Source: Buchnera aphidicola (Chaitophorus sp. 3695)
GTDB lineage: Bacteria; Pseudomonadota; Gammaproteobacteria; Enterobacterales; Enterobacteriaceae
Reading direction: 5' to 3'
Assembly (NCBI RefSeq): GCF_964058985.1
Contig: NZ_OZ060379.1
Location: 124,001 to 188,000, forward strand
Length of the DNA stretch: 64,000 nt
Shown piece by piece: positions 42,834 through 51,467 of this stretch. Below the pieces are notes generated by a model. The model saw only the letters and a program-made list of their open reading frames with translations, was not told where the DNA came from and did no database searches. Within the stretch, counting starts at the first letter, position 1, and each line of letters begins with the position of its first letter. The translations under genes were made by a program, and so were the position numbers.

Positions 42834-43448
42834 ATGATATATAAATTACCTAAATTAAAATACAAGTATAATGATTTAGAGCCTTATTTTGATGCACAAA
42901 CTATGAAAATTCATCATACTAAACATCATCAAACATATATTAATAATTTAAATAATGTGTTATCTAAAACAGAGTTTTTAAATTATACACAAAAAAAATT
43001 ATTATCTAATTTACATATTTTACCTAAAAAATATCAAACTTTAGTAAGAAATAATTTAGGAGGTCATTTTAATCATAGTTTTTTTTGGAAAAATTTAAAA
43101 AAAAATACTATTTTACAAGGAGAATTAAAAAAATCTATCGAAAAAAATTTTTTAAGTATAGAAAATTTTAAAAAAGAATTTATACGACAGGCGATGAATC
43201 ATTTTGGTTCAGGATGGGTATGGTTAGTGAAATCAAATGGTAATTTATTAATTACCACTACTTCTAATCAAGATAATCCATTAATGAATTATGATTTTAT
43301 AATAACTAAAGGTTTCCCTATTATTGTTTTAGATTTATGGGAACATTCATATTATTTAAAATATCAAAATAATAAACTAGATTATATTAAAGCATATTTT
43401 AATGTTATTAATTGGGACGAAGCTAGTACACAATATTTAAAATATTAA
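42834..43448 (+). CDS. sodA: Manganese superoxide dismutase
   Basis: Converts superoxide to H2O2 and O2, feeding the peroxiredoxin at 38482-39081. It has 204 residues (E. coli SodA 206). Metal ligands are His in MKIHHTKHHQTY, His in GGHFNHSFFWKNL, and Asp and His in VLDLWEHSYYLKYQN. The Gln in TTTSNQDNPLM (rather than one placed in the FGSGW helix) marks the Mn type. A TTGGAG site lies about 10 nt before the ATG. Confidence 0.97.
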   Translation: MIYKLPKLKYKYNDLEPYFDAQTMKIHHTKHHQTYINNLNNVLSKTEFLNYTQKKLLSNLHILPKKYQTLVRNNLGGHFNHSFFWKNLKKNTILQGELKKSIEKNFLSIENFKKEFIRQAMNHFGSGWVWLVKSNGNLLITTTSNQDNPLMNYDFIITKGFPIIVLDLWEHSYYLKYQNNKLDYIKAYFNVINWDEASTQYLKY

Positions 43449-43582
43449 AATTATTTTTATATAAATTAATATTAATATTTTATTTATTTTTTTAGGAATG
43501 TAAATATAAATATTATATTAATTTATAATTAAATGTGATTGTATTTTAAAAAATTTTATAGAAAATTTTTTGGATAATAATT

Positions 43583-44131
43583 ATGCATAAGATAAAAATG
43601 ATAGTAGGATTAGGAAATCCTTTTAAAAAATATAATCATACTCGTCATAATGTGGGAATATGGTATTTAAAATTGTTATCTAATTTTTTTAATGAAAATT
43701 TTAAAAATAGTAAAAAATTTTCTGGATATATAAGTAAAATTTTTTTTTTAAAAAAAAAAATTATATTGTTTATTCCAAATATTTTTATGAATTTAAATGG
43801 TTTAGCTATATTTCAGATATCAAGCTTTTATAATATTAATTTAAGTGAAATTTTAGTAGTTCATGATGAATTAGATTTATCTCCTGGTATTTTAAAATTT
43901 AAATATGGTTATGGAAGTAATGGACATAAAGGTTTAAAAAATATTATTCAAATATTTAAAAAAAAAATTTATTACACACGTTTATCAATTGGTATTGGTC
44001 GTCCTCATAAAGAACAAGATGTTTCTAGTTTTGTACTTTCTAAACCTAGATTAAATGAAAAAAAAAAAATTTTGAAATCTATTAATAAATCAATTCATTC
44101 AATTTTCTCTGTAAATATTAAAAATAATTAA
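43583..44131 (+). CDS. pth: Peptidyl-tRNA hydrolase
   Basis: Recycles peptidyl-tRNA released prematurely from ribosomes. It has 182 residues (E. coli 194). The catalytic His lies in GLGNPFKKYNHTRHNVG, Asp in VVHDELDLSPG, and Asn in GSNGHKGLKNI. RLSIGIGRPH is also typical. It is shortened at the C-terminus only. It lies 90 bp before ychF on the same strand, the E. coli order, and is probably cotranscribed with it. Confidence 0.97.
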   Translation: MHKIKMIVGLGNPFKKYNHTRHNVGIWYLKLLSNFFNENFKNSKKFSGYISKIFFLKKKIILFIPNIFMNLNGLAIFQISSFYNINLSEILVVHDELDLSPGILKFKYGYGSNGHKGLKNIIQIFKKKIYYTRLSIGIGRPHKEQDVSSFVLSKPRLNEKKKILKSINKSIHSIFSVNIKNN

Positions 44132-44221
44132 ATTTATTTAATAAAAAATTTTTTAGTATTCTTTTTTTTAAAATTTTTTATATAAATTATATTTAAATAT
44201 TTTTAATTTAAGGCATAAATT

Positions 44222-45271
44222 ATGCATGTAAAATGTGGAGTAATTGGATTACCTAATGTAGGTAAGTCTACTATTTTTAATATTTTAACTAAATCTAAAG
44301 TATCATCTTTAAATTTTCCTTTTTGTACCATTTCTCCAAATATAGGATTTTCTCAAGTTTATGATAATAGGTTGATTACTTTAAAAAATATTGTTAATCC
44401 AAGTAAATTAATTTCAACTATAATAAAGATAGTTGATATTGCTGGACTAGTTAAAGGAGCTTCAAAAGGAGAAGGATTAGGAAATAAATTTTTAAATCAA
44501 ATTAGAGAAGTAGATGCTTTAATTCATGTAGTTAGAGTTTTTAAAGATGATAATATAATGCATGTTGAAAATTCTATTAATCCAATACGTGATATTAATA
44601 TTATTAATACAGAATTAATTTTTTCGGATATAGAAATTTGTGAAAAAAATCTTTTGAGACTTCAAAAAAATAAAACTTTAAATAAAAATGAATTAGTTGA
44701 AGAAAAAAATTTATTAAAAAAATGTTTGTTATATTTAAACAAATTTTATTTATTACGTACATTAGATTTTTCTTTAAAAGAAAAAATTTTAATTAATAAA
44801 TTTAAATTTTTAACATTAAAACCAACTATTTTTTTAATTAATATACATAAAAATACTTCTAATAATATTTTTTTAGATAAAGTAAAAAATTTTTTGAAAA
44901 AAGATTTAAAAAATGTAATTTGTCCAGAAATAATTAAAAATAATGCTGATAGAGATTCACAAAATTATATAGAATTAAATGAAATTATTATTGCAATATA
45001 TAAAATTTTAAATTTAGAAACTTTTTTTACAGTAGGTCAAAAAGAAGTTCGAGCATGGTCTTTCATAAAAAATTCTAAAATTATTAAAGTAGCAAAAATT
45101 ATACATAGTGATTTTAAAAAAGGTTTTATTAGAGCAAAAGTAATTAGTTATGAAGATTTTATTCGATATAAATCTGAAATAAATGTAAAAAAAGCAGGAA
45201 AATTAAGATTAGAAGGTAAAAAATATATAGTTCGTGATGGAGATATTATTCATTTTTTATTTAATATATAA
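44222..45271 (+). CDS. ychF: Ribosome-binding ATPase YchF
   Basis: Obg-family P-loop protein that prefers ATP, binds ribosomes and is linked to redox and stress responses. It has 349 residues (E. coli 363). The G1 motif is GLPNVGKSTIFN, the switch region FPFCTISPNIG, and G3 DIAGLVKGASKGEGLGNKF. A coiled-coil insert (about 130-200) is Lys/Leu-rich. The C-terminal TGS domain is seen in VGQKEVRAWSF, FIRAKVISYEDF and LEGKKYIVRDGDIIHFLFN. Confidence 0.97.
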   Translation: MHVKCGVIGLPNVGKSTIFNILTKSKVSSLNFPFCTISPNIGFSQVYDNRLITLKNIVNPSKLISTIIKIVDIAGLVKGASKGEGLGNKFLNQIREVDALIHVVRVFKDDNIMHVENSINPIRDINIINTELIFSDIEICEKNLLRLQKNKTLNKNELVEEKNLLKKCLLYLNKFYLLRTLDFSLKEKILINKFKFLTLKPTIFLINIHKNTSNNIFLDKVKNFLKKDLKNVICPEIIKNNADRDSQNYIELNEIIIAIYKILNLETFFTVGQKEVRAWSFIKNSKIIKVAKIIHSDFKKGFIRAKVISYEDFIRYKSEINVKKAGKLRLEGKKYIVRDGDIIHFLFNI

Positions 45272-45296
45272 AATTTTTCCTATTTATTAAAATTTA

Positions 45297-45318
45297 TAGA
45301 GAGGATTTTTCCTCTCTA
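45297..45318. terminator. Terminator between convergent ychF and thrC
   Basis: Perfect 9-bp stem TAGAGAGGA (45297-45305) / TCCTCTCTA (45310-45318) with a TTTT tetraloop, lying between the ychF stop and the thrC stop. Being palindromic, it can serve both genes. The U-tract on the plus side is interrupted (ATTTAAGATTTT). Confidence 0.75.
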
Positions 45319-45328
45319 ATTTAAGATT

Positions 45329-46624
45329 TTATTTTTTTAATAAAATTTTTTTTAATGCATTAAATTTTGGTTCTATATTGTAAGATAAATCTTTTAAATG
45401 CAAAATATCAGAAATATTTTTTTTAGGTTTTAATTTAATATTTAAAATTTTTTCTACTGTATCTTTAAATTTAATTGGATGCGCTGTTCCTAAAAAAATT
45501 CCATATTCATCTGGATTTATTTTTTTTTTTAATACAGTATATGCAACAGAAGCATGAGGTTCAGAAATATATTTATATTTGGTGTATAAATTTTTGATAT
45601 TTTTTTGAGTTTTTTTTTCAGAAACATATCCATATTTTAATTCTTTAATATTCCATTTTTTTTTACGAAAAATTTCTTCTACTCGAGGCCAATTGTTTGG
45701 TCGACTAATATCCATTGCATTAGAGATAGTAGAAATAGTTTTATAAGGATTCCAAATTCCTGTATCTAGATAGCGTGGTACAGTGTTATTAGAATTTGTT
45801 GCTAAAATAAATTTTTTAATAGGTAAACCCATAGATTTAGATAACAGACCTGCTGTTAAATTTCCAAAATTACCACATGGTATAGAAATTACTAAATTAT
45901 TTTGTAAATTTTGAGGAAGTAAATGAAAAATTTCAAAAAAATAACATATTTGTGCAAATAGTCTACTAACATTTATTGAATTAGCAGAATTTAGTCGTGT
46001 TTTTTCTTTAATTTCATTATCATAAAAAGCTTTTTTAACTAATTTTTGACATTCATCAAAACTTCCATTGACTGATATAGTTGTAACATTATTTCCTAAT
46101 GTACAGAATAATTTTTTTTGTATATCACTAATTTTTCCTTTAGGATATAGTATAACTACTTTAATATTTTTCATTTTATAAAATGCATGAGCTACAGCCG
46201 CACCTGTATCTCCAGAAGTTGCAGTTAATATAGTTATTGATTGATTTTCTTTTTTATTCAAGCAAGATAGTATTTGAGCCATAAATTTTGCACCATAATC
46301 TTTAAAAGCTAATGTTGGGCCATGAAATAATTCCATACAATAAATATTATTTGTAATATTTACTATTTTAGGTCCAGAAAAATTAAATGCAGATTTAACA
46401 CTATCTTTAATTTTATTTTTTTTAATTTCAGATCCTATTAAAATAGATAAAATTTCTTGACTACGAGATACAAATTTTTTATTTAATAATGTTTGAATTT
46501 TTTTTTTAGAAAATACTGGTAATTTTTTAGGAAAAAATAATCCTTGTTTTTTTCCTAATCCAAATTTTACAGCTTGCGAAAAATTTACTTTTTCTTTTTT
46601 ATCTTTAAGATTATATAATTTCAT
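45329..46624 (-). CDS. thrC: Threonine synthase
   Basis: PLP enzyme that converts O-phospho-L-homoserine to threonine. It has 431 residues (E. coli 428). The PLP-binding Lys lies in HGPTLAFKDYGAKF. The phosphate-binding glycine loop lies in ISIPCGNFGNLTAG, and TATSGDTGAAVAHAF and FLGTAHPIKFKDTV are also conserved. The start ATG (46624) lies inside the 3' end of thrB, a 14-bp overlap that indicates translational coupling. Last gene of thrABC. Confidence 0.97.
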   Translation of the reverse strand: MKLYNLKDKKEKVNFSQAVKFGLGKKQGLFFPKKLPVFSKKKIQTLLNKKFVSRSQEILSILIGSEIKKNKIKDSVKSAFNFSGPKIVNITNNIYCMELFHGPTLAFKDYGAKFMAQILSCLNKKENQSITILTATSGDTGAAVAHAFYKMKNIKVVILYPKGKISDIQKKLFCTLGNNVTTISVNGSFDECQKLVKKAFYDNEIKEKTRLNSANSINVSRLFAQICYFFEIFHLLPQNLQNNLVISIPCGNFGNLTAGLLSKSMGLPIKKFILATNSNNTVPRYLDTGIWNPYKTISTISNAMDISRPNNWPRVEEIFRKKKWNIKELKYGYVSEKKTQKNIKNLYTKYKYISEPHASVAYTVLKKKINPDEYGIFLGTAHPIKFKDTVEKILNIKLKPKKNISDILHLKDLSYNIEPKFNALKKILLKK

Positions 46625-47561
46625 TAGATTTTTTTCCTATTTTTCTAGCACCTATTGAATCTATTTGACATATATAAGAAAATCCTTTTTTATTTTGAAT
46701 ATAGTTTTCTAAAAAATATTTTTGTATTTTTTTTGCTATGATTTTATTTTCACAAATAGAAAAAATTGTTGGTCCAGACCCTGAAATTCCATATGCTATA
46801 GAACCTATTTTTTGAACATTTTTTTTATGTAGAGAAAAATTTTTTAAAAGTTTTTTTCTGTATGGTTCTGCTATAACATCATGCATGCATGATGCAGCTA
46901 AATTACTTTGTTTAGTATGTAAAGCATGTATAAAACATGATAAATTTTTGCTATTTTGTATACAATCTTGTTTAGAATAAGAATGAGGTAAAACAGATCT
47001 AGATTTAGATGTAGATAATTTAATTCCAGGCCATGCAATAACCCAAAACCAATTTTTAAAGTAGGGTATATTTTGATAAATATTATTTTTTTTTTCTAAA
47101 ATTAATTTAATACCGCCAAGATAAGAAGGAACAACATTATCATAATGTATTGCACTTGAAACGTCTTTTTCTAATATACCCATTAATTGTATTAATTCTT
47201 TTTCTTTTAAAGGTTTTTTAAAAAATATATTTAAAGCAACTAAAGTAGCTACAATAGAAGATGCGCTTGATCCTAATCCTGAACTTACAGGAAGATTTTT
47301 TTCAAGTATAATATTTACATTTTTTTTTTTTTTAATTTTTTTACAAAATATATTCCATGCTTTCCAAGTTAAATTATCATATGTAGATATTGGTAGTTCT
47401 TGAGAGAATTTTCCGGTATTTGTTAATTGAAATTTTTTAGAAGATTTAATAGTCACCATATCTCCTAAATATTTATTTTGAATTGGAGCAATAGCAGCGC
47501 CTAGTATATCAAAACCTACACTTAAATTCCCAATTGAAGCTGGTGCATATATTTTTATCAT
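46611..47561 (-). CDS. thrB: Homoserine kinase
   Basis: GHMP-family kinase that phosphorylates homoserine. It has 316 residues (E. coli 310). The N-terminal YAPASIGNLSVGFDILGAAI, the ATP loop PVSSGLGSSASSIVATLVA and the C-terminal YGISGSGPTIFSIC are the three GHMP motifs. It starts 18 bp after the thrA stop, with the weak site GGAG. It overlaps thrC by 14 bp. Confidence 0.97.
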   Translation of the reverse strand: MIKIYAPASIGNLSVGFDILGAAIAPIQNKYLGDMVTIKSSKKFQLTNTGKFSQELPISTYDNLTWKAWNIFCKKIKKKKNVNIILEKNLPVSSGLGSSASSIVATLVALNIFFKKPLKEKELIQLMGILEKDVSSAIHYDNVVPSYLGGIKLILEKKNNIYQNIPYFKNWFWVIAWPGIKLSTSKSRSVLPHSYSKQDCIQNSKNLSCFIHALHTKQSNLAASCMHDVIAEPYRKKLLKNFSLHKKNVQKIGSIAYGISGSGPTIFSICENKIIAKKIQKYFLENYIQNKKGFSYICQIDSIGARKIGKKSNEII

Positions 47562-47579
47562 TATTGAACTCCAGATAAT

Positions 47580-50039
47580 TTATACTACAGTTTTTAATAA
47601 ATCAGATAAAACTCCAGATGCAGTTACTTTTTTTCCGGCTCCATATCCTCTAATTACTAATGGCATAGGTTGATAATATTTTGTATAAAAAGATAATGCA
47701 TTTTCACCATTTTTAATTTCATATAATGGATCTTTTATATCTACTTCTTCAAGTTGTACTGTACATTTTCCTGTATTACTAATTTTTCCAATGAATTTTA
47801 TTTTTTTACAATTCTTTTTGGCAATTTTGATTTTTTTTAAAAAATATCGATTAAAATTTTTAGTTTCTTGTAAAAATTTTTGAATATTAATATTTGAATT
47901 ACATAATTGAGGTAAAATTTTTTTAATTTTAATATCTTTTAATTCTAGCGAATATCCAAACTCCCTAGCTATAATTAATAATTTTCTTGCTACATCTAAT
48001 CCAGATAAATCTTCTCTTGGATCAGGTTCTGTTAGTCCTTTTTTTTTAGCTTGCTTAATAGCGTCTGAAAATAATATTTTTTCTTCTAATTTTCCAAAGA
48101 TAAATGATAAAGAACCAGATAATATTCCTTTAAAACTTATAAGTTTATCTCCTGTTTGTTTTAAATTTTGAATAGTTTGAATAATTGGTAAGCCTCCTCC
48201 AACGTTTGTTTCATAAAAAAATTTTTTATTATTTGTATAAGTTTTTTTTCTAATATTTTTATAGTCGATCATATTTCCAGTATTAAATTTTTTGTTTGCA
48301 GTAATAATGTTAAATTTATTTTTAATGAAGTATAAATATTTTTTAGAGAGTTCGTTACTAGACGTACAATCTACAATAGAAGGGTTGATAAAATTATTTT
48401 TTTTAATAATTTTTTTTATTTTATTAATAAGAAATTTTTCTTTAAGATATTTTGTTGTAATAGTATTAAATTTTTTTTTCCATGTATTAATTTTTATTCC
48501 ATTTTTTTGAAATAGTATTTTATTAGAATTAGAAATTAAACATATTTTAATTACAATATTTTTCTTTTTTAAAGATATTTTTTCTCGATGTATTTGTTTA
48601 ATTAAAGTTTTCCCTATTCCTCCAATTCCAAATAAAAATATTTGAATAATTTTATAATTATTTATTATTTTTTCATGTAATAAATTTATAATTTGGTTTT
48701 GATATTTAGATTTAATAATTAAAGAAATAGAATTATTTGAAAAATTTTGTAGATCAAACATAGTTTTTATATTTAAATCATATAAAATTTGATTTAAATT
48801 TTGAATTATTCTTTTTTTATTTAATTTATTTTGTATAATTGAAATAATAGAAATTTTTTTATAAATTTTTTTTTTATATATTTTTTCTTTATTAAAAATT
48901 AAATTTTTAATTATAAAATCTATTTTTTTAAAATTTTTTTCTTTAAAATAAACGTTTATAGATGGTATATGAATTAAATTTATAGATAAAAATAATATTA
49001 TAGAGTTTTTTTTATTAATTTTAAGTAAATTTTTATATATTTTATTTATATTTTTAGGATTTAATGTTTTAATTATAAATATATTTATATCTTCTATATA
49101 AGCGATATTTGGATATATATTTTTTATTTTTTTATTTTTATAATTTGAAATTTTAGTTCCAATAAAATTTTTATTAAATGTATTTTTTATATAACAAGGA
49201 ATATTAAATTTTTCTAATGGATAAATAGTTTTCGGATGAAGTACTTTAGCTCCTAAATTAGATATTTCCATAATATTTTTATATGAAATTTTTTTTATAA
49301 TTTTAGCGTTAGGAACAATTTTTGGATCACAAGTTAAAATTCCATCAACATCAGTCCAAATTTCACATAGTTTAGATTTAATACAAGCGGATAATATAGC
49401 TGCTGAGTAGTCTGAACCATTACGACCTAATAGAACTAATTCTTTTTTTTTATTTCCTGCTATAAATCCTGGCATTAAAATAATAGAATTTTTTAAAAAA
49501 TTTATTTTTTGAATTTTTCTTATAGATTTAGAAATATTAACGTAAGAATCTAAAATATTTCCTTCAGCTAAAATATTTTTTACTGGATTAATTAATTTAA
49601 CACTATGACCTTTAGTAAATAATATATTTTTCATAATTTGTGTAGATAATATTTCTCCTCGAGATATAACTTGAGCAAATATATAATCAGAACATTGATT
49701 TAAAAGATATATATTTTTAGAAGTATTTTTTAAAAATAAAATTTCATGATTGATTTTTTTTATTATTTTTTTTAATAAAAATTTTTTATTATTTTTATAA
49801 ATATCTTGAACTATGGTATAAAATTTATTTTTTATATTTTCAATTTCTTTTTTATAATTTTTATCTTTGATTAAAGACAACTGTATTACTTTTTCTAAAG
49901 AATTTGTAATAGTTGCTGGAGCAGATAATACTACAGCAGTTTTTTTTATTTTAGATTTTTCTTCAATAATTTTTGATACGAATGTAATTTTTTTTGCATC
50001 AGCTAATGAAGTTCCTCCAAATTTTAAAACATGAGTCAT
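47580..50039 (-). CDS. thrA: Bifunctional aspartokinase / homoserine dehydrogenase I
   Basis: Catalyses the first and third steps of threonine synthesis. It has 819 residues (E. coli 820). The kinase domain (about 1-290) has LKFGGTSLADAKK, GRNGSDYSAAILSA and TDVDGILTCDP. The dehydrogenase (about 465-819) has FGIGGIGKTLIKQ, DCTSS, NVGGGLPII and EPDPREDLSGLDVARKLL. Between them, the first ACT-type effector segment is strongly altered: E. coli LITQSSSEYSISF corresponds to FLSINLIHIPSINV. The second keeps the Gln and SIS (DLQNFSNNSIS). It is followed by thrB and thrC. No thrL-like leader is visible upstream. Confidence 0.97.
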   Translation of the reverse strand: MTHVLKFGGTSLADAKKITFVSKIIEEKSKIKKTAVVLSAPATITNSLEKVIQLSLIKDKNYKKEIENIKNKFYTIVQDIYKNNKKFLLKKIIKKINHEILFLKNTSKNIYLLNQCSDYIFAQVISRGEILSTQIMKNILFTKGHSVKLINPVKNILAEGNILDSYVNISKSIRKIQKINFLKNSIILMPGFIAGNKKKELVLLGRNGSDYSAAILSACIKSKLCEIWTDVDGILTCDPKIVPNAKIIKKISYKNIMEISNLGAKVLHPKTIYPLEKFNIPCYIKNTFNKNFIGTKISNYKNKKIKNIYPNIAYIEDINIFIIKTLNPKNINKIYKNLLKINKKNSIILFLSINLIHIPSINVYFKEKNFKKIDFIIKNLIFNKEKIYKKKIYKKISIISIIQNKLNKKRIIQNLNQILYDLNIKTMFDLQNFSNNSISLIIKSKYQNQIINLLHEKIINNYKIIQIFLFGIGGIGKTLIKQIHREKISLKKKNIVIKICLISNSNKILFQKNGIKINTWKKKFNTITTKYLKEKFLINKIKKIIKKNNFINPSIVDCTSSNELSKKYLYFIKNKFNIITANKKFNTGNMIDYKNIRKKTYTNNKKFFYETNVGGGLPIIQTIQNLKQTGDKLISFKGILSGSLSFIFGKLEEKILFSDAIKQAKKKGLTEPDPREDLSGLDVARKLLIIAREFGYSLELKDIKIKKILPQLCNSNINIQKFLQETKNFNRYFLKKIKIAKKNCKKIKFIGKISNTGKCTVQLEEVDIKDPLYEIKNGENALSFYTKYYQPMPLVIRGYGAGKKVTASGVLSDLLKTVV

Positions 50040-50415
50040 TTTAAATTGTCCTATTTTAATAATTTTTTAAATTATATAATTTTTTTTTAATTTAAGTTTT
50101 TTATAATTTTTTAAATCTATAGATTTTCGATGTAATTTAAAATTTTTGATAATTTTATTAAAATTTTTTTATCATAATATTTTATTTTTCTTTTTTATTT
50201 ATGAATACAATTATATTTATAAAATGTTTTAGTTACACTTATAAATTTCTATTTTTTATATTCTAATATAGAAAAATTTATTATTTTAGTATATTATAAA
50301 ATTTTATGTACTATAAATTATAAATTTATTTAATTTTTTTATAATATTTTTCTTTTTAAATTATTTATTATCTTTTGCATAAATATTTGTATTAAATAAA
50401 ATATAAAATTAATAT
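50040..50415. other. Non-coding region between thrA and the hpt relic
   Basis: 376 bp of A/T-rich DNA upstream of thrA (minus strand). It should contain the thr promoter. I see no leader peptide rich in Thr/Ile codons followed by a terminator hairpin, and so no sign of E. coli-type thrL attenuation. Confidence 0.5.
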
Positions 50416-50952
50416 ATAAAAAATTTTATAGAAGTTGTTATACCTATATATATGTAAAATTCTATAATAATAGAATTATAAATATACATTTCTAAAAAAT
50501 TAAAAAAAGTTTTTGTAATAAAATAATTTCAATATGTTTATAAAAAAATTATTTTTTTATTGCAAATTTATATCAAGCTATTCAAATAAATTATTAAATA
50601 TATTTTTTGAATTTATTACTTTGATTGATTTAAATAAAAATTTTTTTAATTTAGATATAAAAATATTAAAAAATTTAGATCATAGTATTTATGATAAAAA
50701 CTTTTTTTATAGAAAATATTATTGATTCTTTATATATTTTAAATAAATTTTTGAAATTGTTAAAGTTGAATAAAATTAAAATTTTTATCTATATTACGTT
50801 ATTTTAGATAAAAAATAATACAGAGAAGAAATAGATTATGTAGGATTTTTTCTATAACAAGTTATTTTTATATAGATAATTATATAGATTATTCTAAATT
50901 CTATGGTTATTACCATATAATATTTTTATATTTTAGTTTTAATACAATATAA
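50416..50952 (+). pseudogene. hpt: Decayed hypoxanthine phosphoribosyltransferase gene
   Basis: Relic of hpt, which salvages hypoxanthine and guanine to IMP and GMP. From 50416, ATA AAA AAT... reads IKNFIEVVIP against E. coli MKHTVEVMIP, with the start ATG now ATA and an in-frame TAA at 50455. A second frame (50534-50725) gives FEFIT (E. coli VDFMT) and DIKILKNLDHSIYDKN (E. coli DVKILKDLDEDIRGKD). A third (from 50712) gives ENIIDSLYILNKFLKLL (E. coli EDIIDSGNTLSKVREIL), covering the PRPP loop. Then VILDKK (TLLDKP) and DYVGF (EFIGF) near 50798-50848, and ITSYFYIDNYIDY (IPDEFVVGYGIDY) from 50854. The order is collinear. The total span of 537 bp equals an intact gene. At least four frame changes and several stops make it non-functional. 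Confidence 0.88.
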
Positions 50953-51467
50953 GTAATAAATTTTTTAAATTTTAAATAATTTATTTATAATGTATAATAT
51001 TTTACAAAATAATTTTTTAATATTTAAGTTGTATATAAATATTTTATATTTATCAAATATAAATACTATTATTTATAAAGAGATTTTTTTAAAATAATTC
51101 ATTTAATTTATATTAAATATTTAATATTTAATTAATTTTTTTAATTATACATTGTTAAATATGAATCTCTTTTATGTTTTCATATCAAAGAATTATTTTA
51201 TAATTAATAAATATTTTTAATTAAATAAATATATTTGTAAAATAAATACTTATTGTTAAGATATTTATTTAATTATATTTGATAAAAATTTTTTTTAATG
51301 TATTAAAATATTTTTATAGATATTTTAAATTTAAAAAAAATAAAAAGATAAATACATATATTTTAAAAATGTATATAAATTTTAATAAAATTATATCATG
51401 AAAAAATAAAATTTTTTGAATTTAGAATATAAATTCTATGTGTTTATAATTAATTTTTGTGATAAAT
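50953..51467. other. Non-coding region between the hpt relic and pcnB
   Basis: 515 bp of A/T-rich DNA following the hpt relic, up to the stop of the minus-strand pcnB. No frame, RNA or strong hairpin is recognisable. The region near 51412-51436 has a weak inverted repeat (GAATTTAGAATATAAATTC), possibly part of pcnB termination. Confidence 0.4.

Noticed and set aside
48292-48510. Plus-strand open frame opposite thrA
   Set aside because: It is antisense to the dehydrogenase domain of ThrA and has a Leu/Phe-rich shadow composition.
50459-50480. Small palindrome ATTCTATAATAATAGAAT as a terminator
   Set aside because: It is short and pure AT, has no T-run of note, and falls inside the hpt relic.
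50534-50725. 63-codon open frame as a real small gene
   Set aside because: Its residues align with the middle of Hpt (DIKILKNLD) and it is continuous with other Hpt fragments in neighbouring frames, so it is part of a pseudogene.
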